From assembly GCA_963828855.1 (NCBI GenBank), contig CAWHGB010000002.1, positions 682,001-746,000 of the forward strand: a DNA stretch of 64,000 nucleotides, given 5' to 3'. The notes beneath the pieces are model-generated. The model did not search any database, was not told the DNA's origin, and saw nothing but the letters and a program-made list of their open reading frames with translations. Shown one piece after another: positions 48,061 through 57,979 of this stretch (within the stretch, counting starts at the first letter, position 1; the number at the start of each line of letters is the position of its first letter). The DNA is from CAVVEQ01 sp963828855 (GTDB lineage Bacteria; Chloroflexota; Anaerolineae; Anaerolineales; Anaerolineaceae). A program made the position numbers and the translations under genes.

Positions 48061-48297
48061 TTGAGTACGGATTTTTCAAAAGCTGAACCGTATATCGAAT
48101 ACCACCGGGATGGAAGCGTCTGGGCGAAAGGTCTGATGCTGGATGGGGTACAGGAGGGCTATTGGGAATGGTTCCGCAAGGATGGGACGATCATGCGTTC
48201 AGGCAGTTTCCGAGCCGGGAAACAGGTGGGGGAGTGGACAACCTATGACCGGGAAGGAAAAGTACATAAGGTGACGAAAATGAAGGCGATCGATTAA
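48061..48297 (+). CDS. MORN/YwqK-like repeat protein
   Basis: This 78-residue protein has three short MORN-type repeats: EYHRDGSVWAKGLMLDGVQE, GYWEWFRKDGTIMRSGSFRA and GEWTTYDREGKV. Such repeats form beta-hairpins and occur in YwqK-like immunity proteins and membrane-associated proteins. The start is a TTG at 48061. No toxin gene is adjacent, so a toxin-antitoxin role is not supported. Confidence 0.7.
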   Translation: MSTDFSKAEPYIEYHRDGSVWAKGLMLDGVQEGYWEWFRKDGTIMRSGSFRAGKQVGEWTTYDREGKVHKVTKMKAID

Positions 48298-48342
48298 TTA
48301 CTACTTATTAAAGGTATCGAACCGAATGAAAGGATGTTCATT

Positions 48343-48807
48343 ATGCAATCGAATTCAAAAACCCCAATGACCATCGATGAATATATATCAGGGTTTCCGG
48401 CAGATATCCAGGTGATCCTGCAGAAGATTCGGCAAACAATCAAGAATGCCGCCCCGGAAGCCCAGGAGGCTATTTCCTACCAGATGCCAACGTTCAAGTT
48501 AAATGGTAACTTGGTCCATTTTGCTGCCTTTCAATACCACATCGGGTTTTACCCGGTCCCTTCGGGGATCGAGAAATTCAAGGCCGAGCTTTCGGTATAT
48601 AAGCAGGGAAAAGGCTCGGTGCAGTTCCCCCTGGATCAACCCATCCCCTATGACCTAATCAGCCGAATCGTGAAATACCGGGTGGAAGAAAACTTGAAGA
48701 AGGCTGCGGAAAAGAAGAAAATGAAAAAACCACCAAATGGTGGTCTTTGGTACTCTCGCGGGGTTTGCACACCGCGATTTATGCGCTCCAAGGAGCCCGA
48801 AGGGTGA
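48343..48807 (+). CDS. DUF1801 iron-chaperone-like protein, probably frameshifted at its end
   Basis: The protein is a DUF1801/YdhG-type small domain: TIDEYISGFPADIQVILQKI, APEAQEAISYQMPTFKLNG, FAAFQYHIGFYPVPSGIEKF. It ends normally at the Lys-rich helix near residue 125. As read, the frame runs through a terminator hairpin to 48807. A one-base change in the A-rich stretch near 48,715 would give a TGA at 48722-48724 just before the hairpin, which is the likely true end. Members are linked to iron delivery, but the function is poorly defined. Confidence 0.75.
   Translation: MQSNSKTPMTIDEYISGFPADIQVILQKIRQTIKNAAPEAQEAISYQMPTFKLNGNLVHFAAFQYHIGFYPVPSGIEKFKAELSVYKQGKGSVQFPLDQPIPYDLISRIVKYRVEENLKKAAEKKKMKKPPNGGLWYSRGVCTPRFMRSKEPEG
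48724..48749 (+). terminator. Terminator after the DUF1801 gene
   Basis: ACCACC (48729-48734) pairs with GGTGGT (48739-48744), flanked by an A-run and CTTT. It is nearly the same hairpin as the one at 48821. Confidence 0.6.
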
Positions 48808-48820
48808 AGGAGACATGAAT

Positions 48821-48846
48821 AAAAAACCACCAAACGGTGGTTTTTG
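48821..48846. terminator. Terminator behind tRNA-Glu (minus strand), possibly bidirectional
   Basis: ACCACC (48826-48831) pairs with GGTGGT (48836-48841), with six A before and five T after. On the minus strand it follows the tRNA directly and ends in a T-run. Confidence 0.7.
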
Positions 48847-48919
48847 GTGCCCCCAAGGAGACTCGAACTCCTGTTATGGCCTTGAAAGGGCCGTGTCCTA
48901 ACCACTAGACCATGGGGGC
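48845..48919 (-). tRNA. tRNA-Glu (anticodon TTC)
   Basis: The minus strand folds as a 75-base tRNA: acceptor GCCCCCA pairs with TGGGGGC, the T-arm reads AGGAG-TTCGAGT-CTCCT, and the anticodon loop is CTTTCAA with TTC. A CCA end is encoded at 48847-48845. A terminator hairpin follows. Confidence 0.95.
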
Positions 48920-48963
48920 AACGGGGGGAATTTTACCGTACCTCCCCGCTCTGGTCAAGAAAA

Positions 48964-49594
48964 TCACGCTGGGTCTTTCGGCATCCGCTCCACTGCCTTG
49001 GATTCCATTTGCCCGGCCGGGAATGGTTGCAGCATCGCCTGCAGGATGGATAGATCCCTGCCCTCGATCCACTGCCAGCAAGTCGCCTTATCCAATATCA
49101 CCGGCATGCGGGGATGCACCGGCGCGACCAGCGAATTGGCCTCGGTGGTGATGATCGTGCAGGTCTTGAGTTCATCTCCTTCCGGAGAACGCCATAATTC
49201 CCAAAGCCCGGCAAAGGCGAACGGTTTTTTCTCCAGCAGTTGAAACCGGAAGGGACGGGAAGGACCGTGTTCCTGCTTCTGCCATTCGTAGAACCCATCA
49301 GCGGGGATCAGGCACCGGCGCCGGGCGAAAGCCGTGCGGAACGAAGGTTTTTCCTGGATCGTTTCGGCGCGGGCGTTGAAAAGCTTGCTGCCGATGCTGA
49401 TATCCTTCGCCCAGGAAGGGATCAGACCCCAGCGCATATATTCGATCTTGCGGTCATCCGCAGCTGGCCAGCACCGCCACCGGTTGGGTGGGGGCAATAT
49501 TCTCGCGCAGCACCCAATCGCCGGGCACTTCACTCAGATCAAACGCTTCCTGCAACTCCACCGGCTCCACGCCCAGGGTGAATCGTCCGCACAT
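48964..49594 (-). CDS. YedK/HMCES-type SOS-associated peptidase, one frameshift
   Basis: From 49594 the true N-terminus MCGRFTLGVEPVELQEAFDL gives the catalytic Cys2, which crosslinks to abasic sites in single-stranded DNA. A shift near 49,465 leads to MRWGLIPSWAKDISIGSKLF, NARAETIQEKPSFRTAF, CLIPADGFYEWQK and HPRMPVIL, containing the Asn, Glu and His of the active site. The corrected length is about 210 residues. The gene stands alone between tRNA-Glu and ftcD. It protects abasic sites during replication. Confidence 0.9.
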
Positions 49595-49662
49595 GGCTTG
49601 CTCCTTCCACAATCAAAAACCTGCAAGGTTATAATACCACTATCCAATTATCCGAGGATCCT

Positions 49663-51211
49663 ATGCCTGCTCCCCTGGTTGAATGCATCCCCAATTTCAG
49701 CGAAGCCCGCCGCCCCGAGGTGGTGAAGGAGATCCTTGCTTCCATCCGCGATGTCGCGGAAGTTCGCATTCTGGATCATCACTCCGACCTCGATCACAAC
49801 CGCACGGTGGTCACCTATGTCGGTCCCCCCGCCGCCGTCGAGGAGGCTGCCTTCCGGGCGATCCGTACGGCTGGAACGAAAATCAACCTTGACGAGCACA
49901 CCGGTGCCCACCCGCGTATCGGCGCCACGGATGTGGTCCCTTTCGTACCAATAGCCGGCGTGACGATGCTGGAATGTGTGGAAATGGCCCGGCGTCTGGG
50001 CAAACGCGTTGGCGAAGAATTACAGATCCCTGTTTACTTATATGAAGAAGCCGCTACCCGCCCGGAACGGCAGAACCTGGAAAATATCCGCAAGGGGCAA
50101 TATGAGGGATTGAAGGCTGAAATCGATACCGATCCTGCCAGGGCACCTGATTTCGGACCCTCGAAGCTGGGCACCGCCGGCGCAACCGTGATCGGCGCGC
50201 GCCAGCCGCTCATCGCCTTCAATATTTACCTAACCAGCGACGATGTCCCCATCGCCCAGAAGATCGCGCGTGCCATCCGTCAGTCCTCGGGTGGGATGCG
50301 TTACGTCAAGGCCATGGGTATCCTGGTGGATGGGCGGGCACAGGTTTCGATGAACCTGACCAACTTCCGCCAAACTCCCATCGCCCGGGTGGTGGAAATG
50401 GTCAGAAGGGAAGCCTCCCGTTACGGGGTGAGTATCCATCACACGGAGCTTGTGGGTCTCGCCCCCCAGGATTCGCTCATCGACGCAGCCGTCTGGTACC
50501 TTCAGCTTGACCAGTTTGAGGCTGAGCAGATCCTGGAAACGAAGTTGTTCACCACCCAGACCGGTTCCGGTGGATCCGATCAGGTATCTTTGCCAACCTT
50601 TATCGATCACCTGGCTGCGGGCACCCCCACCCCGGGTGGCGGATCGGCCTCCGCCTATACCGGCGCGGAAGCAGCCGCACTGGCAGCCATGGTCGCCCGC
50701 CTGACGGTGGGCAAGAAGAAATACGCTAGATGTGGAAGCTCAGATGTGGGAGGTCATATCCCAAGCGGATTCACTCCGCGCAGAGTTGTCAACCTGCGTT
50801 GTAGAGGATTCCTCCGCCTTCGAAGAGTTGATGGTTGCCATGCGGCTGCCGAAGGACACAGAGGAGCAAATTGCCATCCGGTCGGAAGCGATTGAAAAAG
50901 CCACCCTTAAAGCCATAGAAATCCCTGCCAGGGTTGCCCGTCTCTCCCTGGAGGCGATGAGGCTCTGCATGCAGGTCTGCCGCGATGGGAACCTGAACGC
51001 GATCTCGGATGGCGCCACCGGAGCAGCGCTTGCCCGGGCTGCCATCAACGGCGCCGGGTATAACATCCGTATCAACTGCCAGGGCCTGCAGGATAAAACC
51101 CGGGCTGCCAAGTTCATTACCGAACTCAAGTCAGTGGAAGAGCTAGCTGATACCCTCCAGGAGTCCGTGCACCAGGTCCTGGGTGAACGCGGAGGGATCC
51201 TGGCAGGGTGA
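49663..51211 (+). CDS. ftcD: Bifunctional glutamate formiminotransferase/formimidoyl-THF cyclodeaminase, one frameshift
   Basis: The N-terminal formiminotransferase part includes VECIPNFSEARRPEVVKEIL, DEHTGAHPRIGATDVVPFVP and GGMRYVKAMGILVDGRAQVS. The C-terminal cyclodeaminase part starts LPTFIDHLAAGTPTPGGGSA and, after a shift near 50,727, continues to MRLCMQVCRDGNLNAISDGA. The corrected fusion has about 516 residues. It moves the formimino group from histidine breakdown to tetrahydrofolate and closes it to methenyl-THF. No hut genes are in the window, so it may serve one-carbon supply from another source. Confidence 0.92.
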
Positions 51212-52188
51212 AGCCGAGCCTTGAGAATCTGACGATTATCTCGCTGTTGGTCCTGCTGCTTTTGGGCGGATGTGTTACCGCGCCCAAATCCACCTCTTCC
51301 CCATCACCCACCCGGGAGACACCTCCCGCCAGCGCGAAATCGCAGCCAACAGAAACCGCCACCATCGCGATCACACCCACCGTAATCCTGCCCTGCTCCC
51401 CCGATTATTGTATCGAGCCTGGGAATTTTCCATTTTCGCGGCCTATTCAGCCCCCAGCCACCGACAGAGTGGATGAATATTATCGATATGGCTATACGCA
51501 AAGCGGAACACGGGATCCTCACCATGGGGTGGAGTTCAATAACCCCGAGGATACCCCCGTCCTTGCCGCTGCGGATGGGAAAGTGATATTTGCCGGGAAT
51601 GATACGGACAAGATCCTCGGCGCGTATCCAGGTTTCTACGGTAACCTGGTCCTCCTGCAGCACGATCTACCAGGGTACGATACGCCAGTTTATACCCTGT
51701 ATGGCCATCTTTCCTCAATTGCTGTCAAAACCGGGGACAGAGTTTCCCGCGGGGAGGGGATCGGTACAGTCGGATTGACCGGTTCTGCCATTGGCGCCCA
51801 CCTGCATTTCGAGACCCGCCTGGCTGGGCCTGGTTACAGCAACACTGTCAACCCGGAGTTGTTCTTCCCCCCCCTGCCATTGAGCGGAAGTGATATTCCA
51901 ACCGGTATCCTCGTAGGCCGGATCGAGGATCAATTTGGCGATTCACTTAGGATCCCTTTGACGATCCAACCCCTGGCGGAAGATGGAAGTTTGGGAGCAG
52001 CTATCTACCCCGAGATCTACGGCAGCGGGGTTCCATCCTCTCCAAGCTGGAAAGAGAATTTCCTGGTCTCCGGGCTTCCGGTGGGCACTTACCGGCTGGC
52101 ATTCATCAATTATTCGAAGGTCTTTGAGCGCACCGTGGAGGTCATCCCCGGCGGCGTGACGTTTGTTAAAATTCAAGCAACACCATAA
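51208..52188 (+). CDS. M23-type peptidase-like lipoprotein
   Basis: A lipoprotein signal (ISLLVLLLLGGC) is followed by a Ser/Thr/Pro-rich linker and a LytM/M23 domain with DPHHGVEFNNPEDTPVLAAA, YTLYGHLSSIAVKTGDRVSR and GAHLHFETRL. The usual Asp of the HxxxD zinc motif is Glu (HHGVEF). A C-terminal carboxypeptidase-regulatory-like beta domain of about 90 residues follows (GLPVGTYRLAFINY). The GTG start overlaps the ftcD stop. It is anchored outside the cytoplasm, where it may cut peptidoglycan peptides or act as a non-catalytic activator. Confidence 0.8.
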   Translation: MKPSLENLTIISLLVLLLLGGCVTAPKSTSSPSPTRETPPASAKSQPTETATIAITPTVILPCSPDYCIEPGNFPFSRPIQPPATDRVDEYYRYGYTQSGTRDPHHGVEFNNPEDTPVLAAADGKVIFAGNDTDKILGAYPGFYGNLVLLQHDLPGYDTPVYTLYGHLSSIAVKTGDRVSRGEGIGTVGLTGSAIGAHLHFETRLAGPGYSNTVNPELFFPPLPLSGSDIPTGILVGRIEDQFGDSLRIPLTIQPLAEDGSLGAAIYPEIYGSGVPSSPSWKENFLVSGLPVGTYRLAFINYSKVFERTVEVIPGGVTFVKIQATP

Positions 52189-52203
52189 CCAAGGAGAACA
52201 CGC

Positions 52204-52758
52204 ATGGGACTGAAATCAGACGGCTGGATACGCAAAATGGCGCTGGAGCAGAAAATGATCGAACCCTTCACCGACGGGCAGAAGCGCGACGGCGTGATCT
52301 CCTACGGGCTTTCCTCGTACGGGTACGATATCCGCGTGGCGGATGAATACAAGATCTTCACCAACGTCTATTCCGCGGTGGTTGACCCAAAGAATTTCGA
52401 TACCCGCTCAATGGTGGATTTCAAAGGTGAGGTCTGTGTCATCCCTCCCAACTCATTTGCCCTGGCGCGCACGGTGGAATATTTCCGCATCCCGCGCTCG
52501 GTGCTGACCATCTGCCTGGGGAAAAGCACCTACGCCCGCTGCGGGATCATCGTCAACGTGACCCCCTTCGAGCCGGAGTGGGAGGGCTTTGTGACCCTGG
52601 AGATCTCCAACACCACCCCCCTGCCCGCCCGGATCTATTCCAACGAAGGCATCGCCCAGGTGCTGTTCTTCGAAGGCGATGAACCCTGCGAGATCTCCTA
52701 CGCGGATAAGAAAGGCAAGTACCAGAAACAGGAGGGGGTCATGCTGCCGAAGCTGTAA
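52204..52758 (+). CDS. dcd: dCTP deaminase
   Basis: This intact 184-residue protein shows the Dcd signatures DGVISYGLSSYGYDIRVADE, the catalytic Glu region PEWEGFVTLEISNTTPLPAR and the nucleotide loop SNEGIAQVLFF. It converts dCTP to dUTP (or to dUMP in bifunctional forms) as a trimer, feeding thymidylate synthesis. AAGGAGAAC precedes the ATG, 15 bases after the lipoprotein gene. Confidence 0.95.
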   Translation: MGLKSDGWIRKMALEQKMIEPFTDGQKRDGVISYGLSSYGYDIRVADEYKIFTNVYSAVVDPKNFDTRSMVDFKGEVCVIPPNSFALARTVEYFRIPRSVLTICLGKSTYARCGIIVNVTPFEPEWEGFVTLEISNTTPLPARIYSNEGIAQVLFFEGDEPCEISYADKKGKYQKQEGVMLPKL

Positions 52759-52793
52759 ACCTTACAGTTATCCTACGCCATCTCCCCACCCCC

Positions 52794-52822
52794 TTGATTA
52801 TTTCATTTTCCCTCCCTATAAT
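52794..52822 (+). promoter_or_regulatory. Promoter of the beta-helix protein gene
   Basis: TTGATT (52794-52799) and TATAAT (52817-52822) are 17 bases apart. The leader of about 110 bases contains a GGGGAAAGGGGG stretch and a GAGGAGG ribosome site, with no clear riboswitch. Confidence 0.7.
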
Positions 52823-52939
52823 GGAAGTATCACTGGTTGTCTGAACAAAACCCCGGGGAAAGGGGGTGGTGGGATCGCGTTTTCACGGCAACAAATCTCA
52901 ACAAAATCACCAGATCATAACTAATTGAGGAGGAATACC

Positions 52940-55900
52940 ATGAAGCATCGAATTGCGTTTCTGTTGCTGCCCTTCATTATTTCACTCTCACTGCTGGCAG
53001 CCTTTTGTGATCACCACCCCGGTGCTTGGCTCAGGATGAGCTCCCGCCCGAAGCGCCGGTTCCCGTTGAAATCATCCCTATTGTTGAAGAAAATCCAATC
53101 GTTGAGCCTGCTCCACCGGAGGATAGCACCCTCGGAGGAAGCAGTGCCTGTTGAAGAAGCCCCTGTGGAGGAGGAGTTGCCTCCAGTAGTCGAGGAAGCC
53201 ATCGCGGAAGAGATCCCCCCAGCAATTGAGGAAGACCTCGCCCCCGCACTGGAGGAAGCTGCAGATGCCGGGGTGACCTTTGTGGATGAAATTGGCGTCC
53301 CGATCGCGCTCACGACAGAGGAGGGTGCACAGGCTCTATCCAATGGCGATCCCTGGTATATGATCGGCGCGAACAAGTATATGTTCGTGCTGTCCCCGGC
53401 AACCTGCCCAGTTACGCTTCCAGCTGGGGTGGTCTATTGCGAAGCAAGCGCGGCACCGATCAATGCTGCCGTGAACCACATTACAGATACAGGTCTTCTT
53501 CCCTCGGACGGATTAATCTATGTCGAAGCGGGATTGTACGCCAATGATAATTTGAATATATTAGTCGCTTCAGATCCAATCCTGGCAGGTTTTAAAGGTT
53601 TTATTGGTACCGTGGTGGATGGAACGCCAATGGTTCAAATGACATTTGGCAGGATCGTTGTCAATGGCGTAACCTCCGGTTTCACAGTGAAAGGATTCGA
53701 TATCAGTACTTCCACTGGATACGCGTCAATATCAATTTCGAACTCTTTCGGTGCGATTAAGATCGAAGATGTAAATTTGGTAAATAGCTTAGCAACCGGG
53801 CATGGTATTGAGGTGATCAACCATAATGGCTCAGTTACGATCAACCGCGCGAAGGTTAACGGCAATCCAGGTGGCGGTGCACTGATCAACAACACCGCCG
53901 GTACCGCCGGGGTGACAGTCACCAACAGCAGTTTCGATTACAACGGTTCGGATACTACCGATCACGTTGCCGGGTTAACCATCGCCACCAAAGGCGCGGT
54001 TAGCATCGACGGTATCACCGCCAGTCATAATACCGGCGCGGAACCGGGGGTTTTCCTCCGACAGAGCGGTGCGGTGACCATCAAGAACAGTGTGTTCAAT
54101 AACAATGGTGGATTCGGAGTGACCAATGAATGGTCAATTTCAAGTATCGCTCCGACCGCCGCCATCAGCCTGACCAACGTCTATGCAAGCAGCAACCAGG
54201 CTGGCATGGACCTCTACACCAAGGGTAACATCACCCTCACCGGCGTGCATGCCGATAATAATATCGGCGGTCAAGGCGCGAGTCTGATGACCTGCTATGA
54301 GAACACAACCGGTGCATGCACCTGGCTCGGAACAGGCGCTGTCACGATTAAAGATAGCTCATTCAACGGAAATGCTCCCTTCACTGCGGGGTTATGGATG
54401 CAAACCCGCGGTGCTGTTACCATAACGAATACGACCGTCGATGGTACCACCGACCCTGTGGCGAATCCCTTCGGCGCTATCCTGGATTCACACTATTCCC
54501 AGTTGGCCAGCGCTGTCACCATTACCAACAGCTCCTTCTCAAATAACGATAACACCGGTTTGCAGGTCCAAACAAAAGGCGTCATTACGCTGACCAAGGT
54601 CAAAGCCAATAACAATCTCGCCGGATACGGCGCGGAGCTCATCAATACATCCGACACCGTCGCGTCGGCGGTGACTGTCACCGGCAGCGCGACAAGCGAC
54701 AACCAGTTTAATGAAAACGGGCTGACCGGGTTGGATATATTGAGCAACGGCGCAGTCACGGTCAAATACGCCGATGGCAGCAGCAACGGGGGCAGCGGCC
54801 TGGGCATCGATAACATCGCCGGGTCTGGTGCGGTCTCCGTCAGCAAAGGCACCTTTGGCTGGTGGTTGGAGGGTAATGCAGGCGCAGGCATCCATATCAC
54901 CACCAAGGGCAACGTCACCATCAGCGACGTGACTGCCACCGGTTATGGCAGCGACGGACTGCACGTTTTCATCGATTCAACCGTCAACAGCACCGTCACG
55001 GTGACGAACAGCAATTTCCATTCGAACGGGCTTAATGGCCTGGATATCGAAGGCCGCGGCGCTATCACCCTCACCAATGTAAATGCTTCGGATAATTCAA
55101 ATCTTGGAGCTGAGCTGGCAGCGTTCAAGGTCGGCAACATCATCGTTAAAGACAGCCATTTCGACTACAACGGTGACCATCCTTATGATTACGGCTTGTA
55201 TGTCTATTCCGACCAGGGCACCATCACCCTCACCAACGTTTCCGCCTCATGGAATATGGGCACTGGTGCATATATTGCCAATCAAAGTGCCCAAACCGCA
55301 AAAGCGGTCTCGATCACCGGCGGGAATTTCAACAACAACAGCCGTACCGGTCTGCAGGTTTATTCCAAAGGCGCGATCACGCTGAAGAACGTGAACGCCT
55401 ACGGCAACAATGAAACCAACATTGATGCGGTGCAGGATGAGCGCACGGTCCGTGAAGTGATCGACGCGAATGAAACGGATGCAATGACTTTCCAATCCAT
55501 CAGCGGCACGGTCAATAATCTCACCGTCACCGCCGTGGCATTCATACCCGAAATGTGGCTCACCGGCTGCACGGCAGACACGACCCACTATTGGGATAGC
55601 AACTACGACGGCCTCGTGGAGCATGATTATGGCGCGGTCGCCGGTGTTTGCACCCTGCATATCAAGGATCATTTCGCCGGCACAGAGGATGCGAGTGGTG
55701 GTGCCTACGAGGTGTGGATGGGTGGTTCGTATGATGCCACCAAGGATGCCTTCGGCGCATACCTGGATAACACCGCGGGCACGGCCGGCATCACCATCAC
55801 CAACAACGCCATCCCCGCCAGTGAAGGTCCGCTCGGGTATCTGCGTGATTTCTCCCTCAACACCGCCGGCGGATTGATATTGCATACCAAAGGTGCTGTG

Positions 55901-57901
55901 AGCCTCTCCAATCTCGTCCTGGAGGATAACGGCGGTTACGGTGTCTTTGTTCATAATGAAGATGGCGAAGCAACCCATGCCACCAATGTGACCATGACCG
56001 GTATCTATGCCACCGAAAACTACTGGAGCGGCATCTGGGTGGTCAACAAGGGCAGCATCACCATGACCAACGTGGCTTCCTGGGGTCATATGACCTCAGG
56101 CCATGGTTACGGCGCTTATTTGGATAATGATGCGGGCACGGGCAGCGTCACGATCAAGAACACCATCATCATGCCTTACGGGTTCGATGAAAACCACGAA
56201 CGCGGTCTAAATATCTTCACCAAAGGTGCGGTGAGCATCTCCAACGTGCAGATGGTCGGTAATGACGAAGATGGCATCCGAATCTGGTCTGGAACCAGCA
56301 CTGGGGTCACCCTCACCAACTGCGTGATGAATAATAATAATGGGTATGGAGCCAGCATCACCAGCAAGGGTCCCATCGTAGTGACTGGTGGAAGTTTTGA
56401 CTATAACGTCATCGCCGCCCATTTCGATAACACTTACACACCGCTCGCATCACCCAAGACGGTCACGTTGAGCAATTTCACCGCCTACGATAACCCCGGC
56501 GGGGGATTGTGGGTTGATTCCTTTGGAGCGGTAAGCTTGAGCAACATCACGGTCGATTACAGTGATAATCCGGGTGTCGTTGGCATCTATATCGATAACC
56601 AATTGGGCACCGCCGGGGTGACACTGACAAAGGTGAGTTCCAATTATAGTGGTGGGGTGGGCATTTTTATCGCCACCAACAGCGCAGTTACCTACAAGGG
56701 CGGTGAAGTGAAAAATAACAACAGCGATGGTATCTCACTCTATAATGATATAGATAGTATTCCCAAAGCTGTTATCCTTTCCGACCTCTACTTCTTTAAC
56801 AACAACGGCTACGGGGCATACTTGGTCAACAAAGGTTCCTTTACCCTCACCAACGTGCGCTCCATCAGTAATAACAGCGGAGATGGCTTGTACCTGGATA
56901 ACACCGCCTGTGGAACTGCCGCCCCCTGCCCGGTCAGCATTCTCCAATCCGGTTCGGGGGTCAACGAGTTCAACCTCAATGTTGGCGGCGGCGGACTGAT
57001 GATCGATACCTACGGCGCGGTGATCATGAATAATGTTCACGCGGAGTTAAACGATGGGTACGGGGTCGGCATACAAAATAATTCAGCGGATCCCGCAAAA
57101 CCTGCTGATGTAAAGGTTACCGGCGGGGTGTTCAACCAGAATTATGGAAATGGGTTGAATATCCAGAGTCTTGGGAACATCAATGTCACAAGTATTGAGG
57201 CAACCGGCAACCTGGATGGATGGCATGGTGCGTACCTTTACAACGCCACAAATACAACCGGGTTGAAAGGTGTTACTGTTCTGAAGAGCAAGTTCAACGA
57301 TAATACCGTGAGCGGTTTGTATATTAGAACTTACGGTCCAATTACATTGGACACCGTGGAAGCGAGTGAAAATGATTCTGCCGGGGCGGATATCAATAAC
57401 AATTACGGGCTCGGAAAACCTGTCACAGTGCTCGCGACCTATGGTGCCAATAAATTCATCCACAACTTTACCGATAATATCGTGATCGTCAGCAACGGCT
57501 CGGTCGCCCTCACCAATGTCACCGGAAACAGCAGTATTGCCAATGACGGCATCGATATCGATAACGACAGCGGTATCGGCACCATTACCCTGACCAACGT
57601 GACCGCCAATTTCAACGATAACAACGGGTTCAATCTCTACACACAAGGCAATGTGACCATCAGGGGAATCACCGCCATGTTCAACTATGGACTGGGTGGA
57701 ACATATTCCGGTTTTTACATCAACACTAACGATGTTGCCACCGCCAAAGTATCGATCACGACCGGCATAATCACCAGCAACGGTGATTATGGCATCCAGA
57801 TGAACATGAATGCAACCAAACTCTATACACTAAGCGGTGTGTTCTACTTCGGAAACAACAGTGATAACGCGGGGGGTGAAACAAATCTTTGGGTATATTA
57901 G
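52940..57901 (+). CDS. Very large secreted right-handed beta-helix repeat protein
   Basis: The protein has about 1,653 residues. It starts with a signal peptide MKHRIAFLLLPFIISLSLLA. The next 45 residues are garbled in the read frame; after three one-base insertions are removed (near 53,003, 53,019 and 53,128) they read FVITTPVLAQDELPPEAPVP, a signal cleavage site and a Pro/Glu-rich linker. From about residue 180 to the end run several dozen strands of parallel beta-helix repeats with phrases such as KGAITLTNVNA, SSFSNNDNTGL and GAVTITN. No sorting signal, membrane anchor or dockerin follows. It probably acts as an extracellular polysaccharide-binding or adhesive fibre; no lyase residues were recognised. 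Confidence 0.82.
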   Translation: MKHRIAFLLLPFIISLSLLAAFCDHHPGAWLRMSSRPKRRFPLKSSLLLKKIQSLSLLHRRIAPSEEAVPVEEAPVEEELPPVVEEAIAEEIPPAIEEDLAPALEEAADAGVTFVDEIGVPIALTTEEGAQALSNGDPWYMIGANKYMFVLSPATCPVTLPAGVVYCEASAAPINAAVNHITDTGLLPSDGLIYVEAGLYANDNLNILVASDPILAGFKGFIGTVVDGTPMVQMTFGRIVVNGVTSGFTVKGFDISTSTGYASISISNSFGAIKIEDVNLVNSLATGHGIEVINHNGSVTINRAKVNGNPGGGALINNTAGTAGVTVTNSSFDYNGSDTTDHVAGLTIATKGAVSIDGITASHNTGAEPGVFLRQSGAVTIKNSVFNNNGGFGVTNEWSISSIAPTAAISLTNVYASSNQAGMDLYTKGNITLTGVHADNNIGGQGASLMTCYENTTGACTWLGTGAVTIKDSSFNGNAPFTAGLWMQTRGAVTITNTTVDGTTDPVANPFGAILDSHYSQLASAVTITNSSFSNNDNTGLQVQTKGVITLTKVKANNNLAGYGAELINTSDTVASAVTVTGSATSDNQFNENGLTGLDILSNGAVTVKYADGSSNGGSGLGIDNIAGSGAVSVSKGTFGWWLEGNAGAGIHITTKGNVTISDVTATGYGSDGLHVFIDSTVNSTVTVTNSNFHSNGLNGLDIEGRGAITLTNVNASDNSNLGAELAAFKVGNIIVKDSHFDYNGDHPYDYGLYVYSDQGTITLTNVSASWNMGTGAYIANQSAQTAKAVSITGGNFNNNSRTGLQVYSKGAITLKNVNAYGNNETNIDAVQDERTVREVIDANETDAMTFQSISGTVNNLTVTAVAFIPEMWLTGCTADTTHYWDSNYDGLVEHDYGAVAGVCTLHIKDHFAGTEDASGGAYEVWMGGSYDATKDAFGAYLDNTAGTAGITITNNAIPASEGPLGYLRDFSLNTAGGLILHTKGAVSLSNLVLEDNGGYGVFVHNEDGEATHATNVTMTGIYATENYWSGIWVVNKGSITMTNVASWGHMTSGHGYGAYLDNDAGTGSVTIKNTIIMPYGFDENHERGLNIFTKGAVSISNVQMVGNDEDGIRIWSGTSTGVTLTNCVMNNNNGYGASITSKGPIVVTGGSFDYNVIAAHFDNTYTPLASPKTVTLSNFTAYDNPGGGLWVDSFGAVSLSNITVDYSDNPGVVGIYIDNQLGTAGVTLTKVSSNYSGGVGIFIATNSAVTYKGGEVKNNNSDGISLYNDIDSIPKAVILSDLYFFNNNGYGAYLVNKGSFTLTNVRSISNNSGDGLYLDNTACGTAAPCPVSILQSGSGVNEFNLNVGGGGLMIDTYGAVIMNNVHAELNDGYGVGIQNNSADPAKPADVKVTGGVFNQNYGNGLNIQSLGNINVTSIEATGNLDGWHGAYLYNATNTTGLKGVTVLKSKFNDNTVSGLYIRTYGPITLDTVEASENDSAGADINNNYGLGKPVTVLATYGANKFIHNFTDNIVIVSNGSVALTNVTGNSSIANDGIDIDNDSGIGTITLTNVTANFNDNNGFNLYTQGNVTIRGITAMFNYGLGGTYSGFYINTNDVATAKVSITTGIITSNGDYGIQMNMNATKLYTLSGVFYFGNNSDNAGGETNLWVY

Positions 57902-57941
57902 AATAACCACTCTTACTCACCGCAACAGATCATAATCACGC

Positions 57942-57975
57942 ACCAGGCGCCTCCCCGGCGCCTGGTCTTTTTCCC
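57942..57975 (+). terminator. Terminator after the beta-helix gene
   Basis: ACCAGGCGCC (57942-57951) pairs perfectly with GGCGCCTGGT (57957-57966), followed by CTTTTTCCC. Confidence 0.92.
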
Positions 57976-57979
57976 TTAA

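Noticed and set aside
48061..48297. YwqK-type antitoxin of a toxin-antitoxin pair
   Set aside because: MORN repeats are visible, but no toxin gene lies next to it.
53011..56089. Several minus-strand frames inside the beta-helix gene
   Set aside because: They mirror the repeat-coding strand and have no family features.
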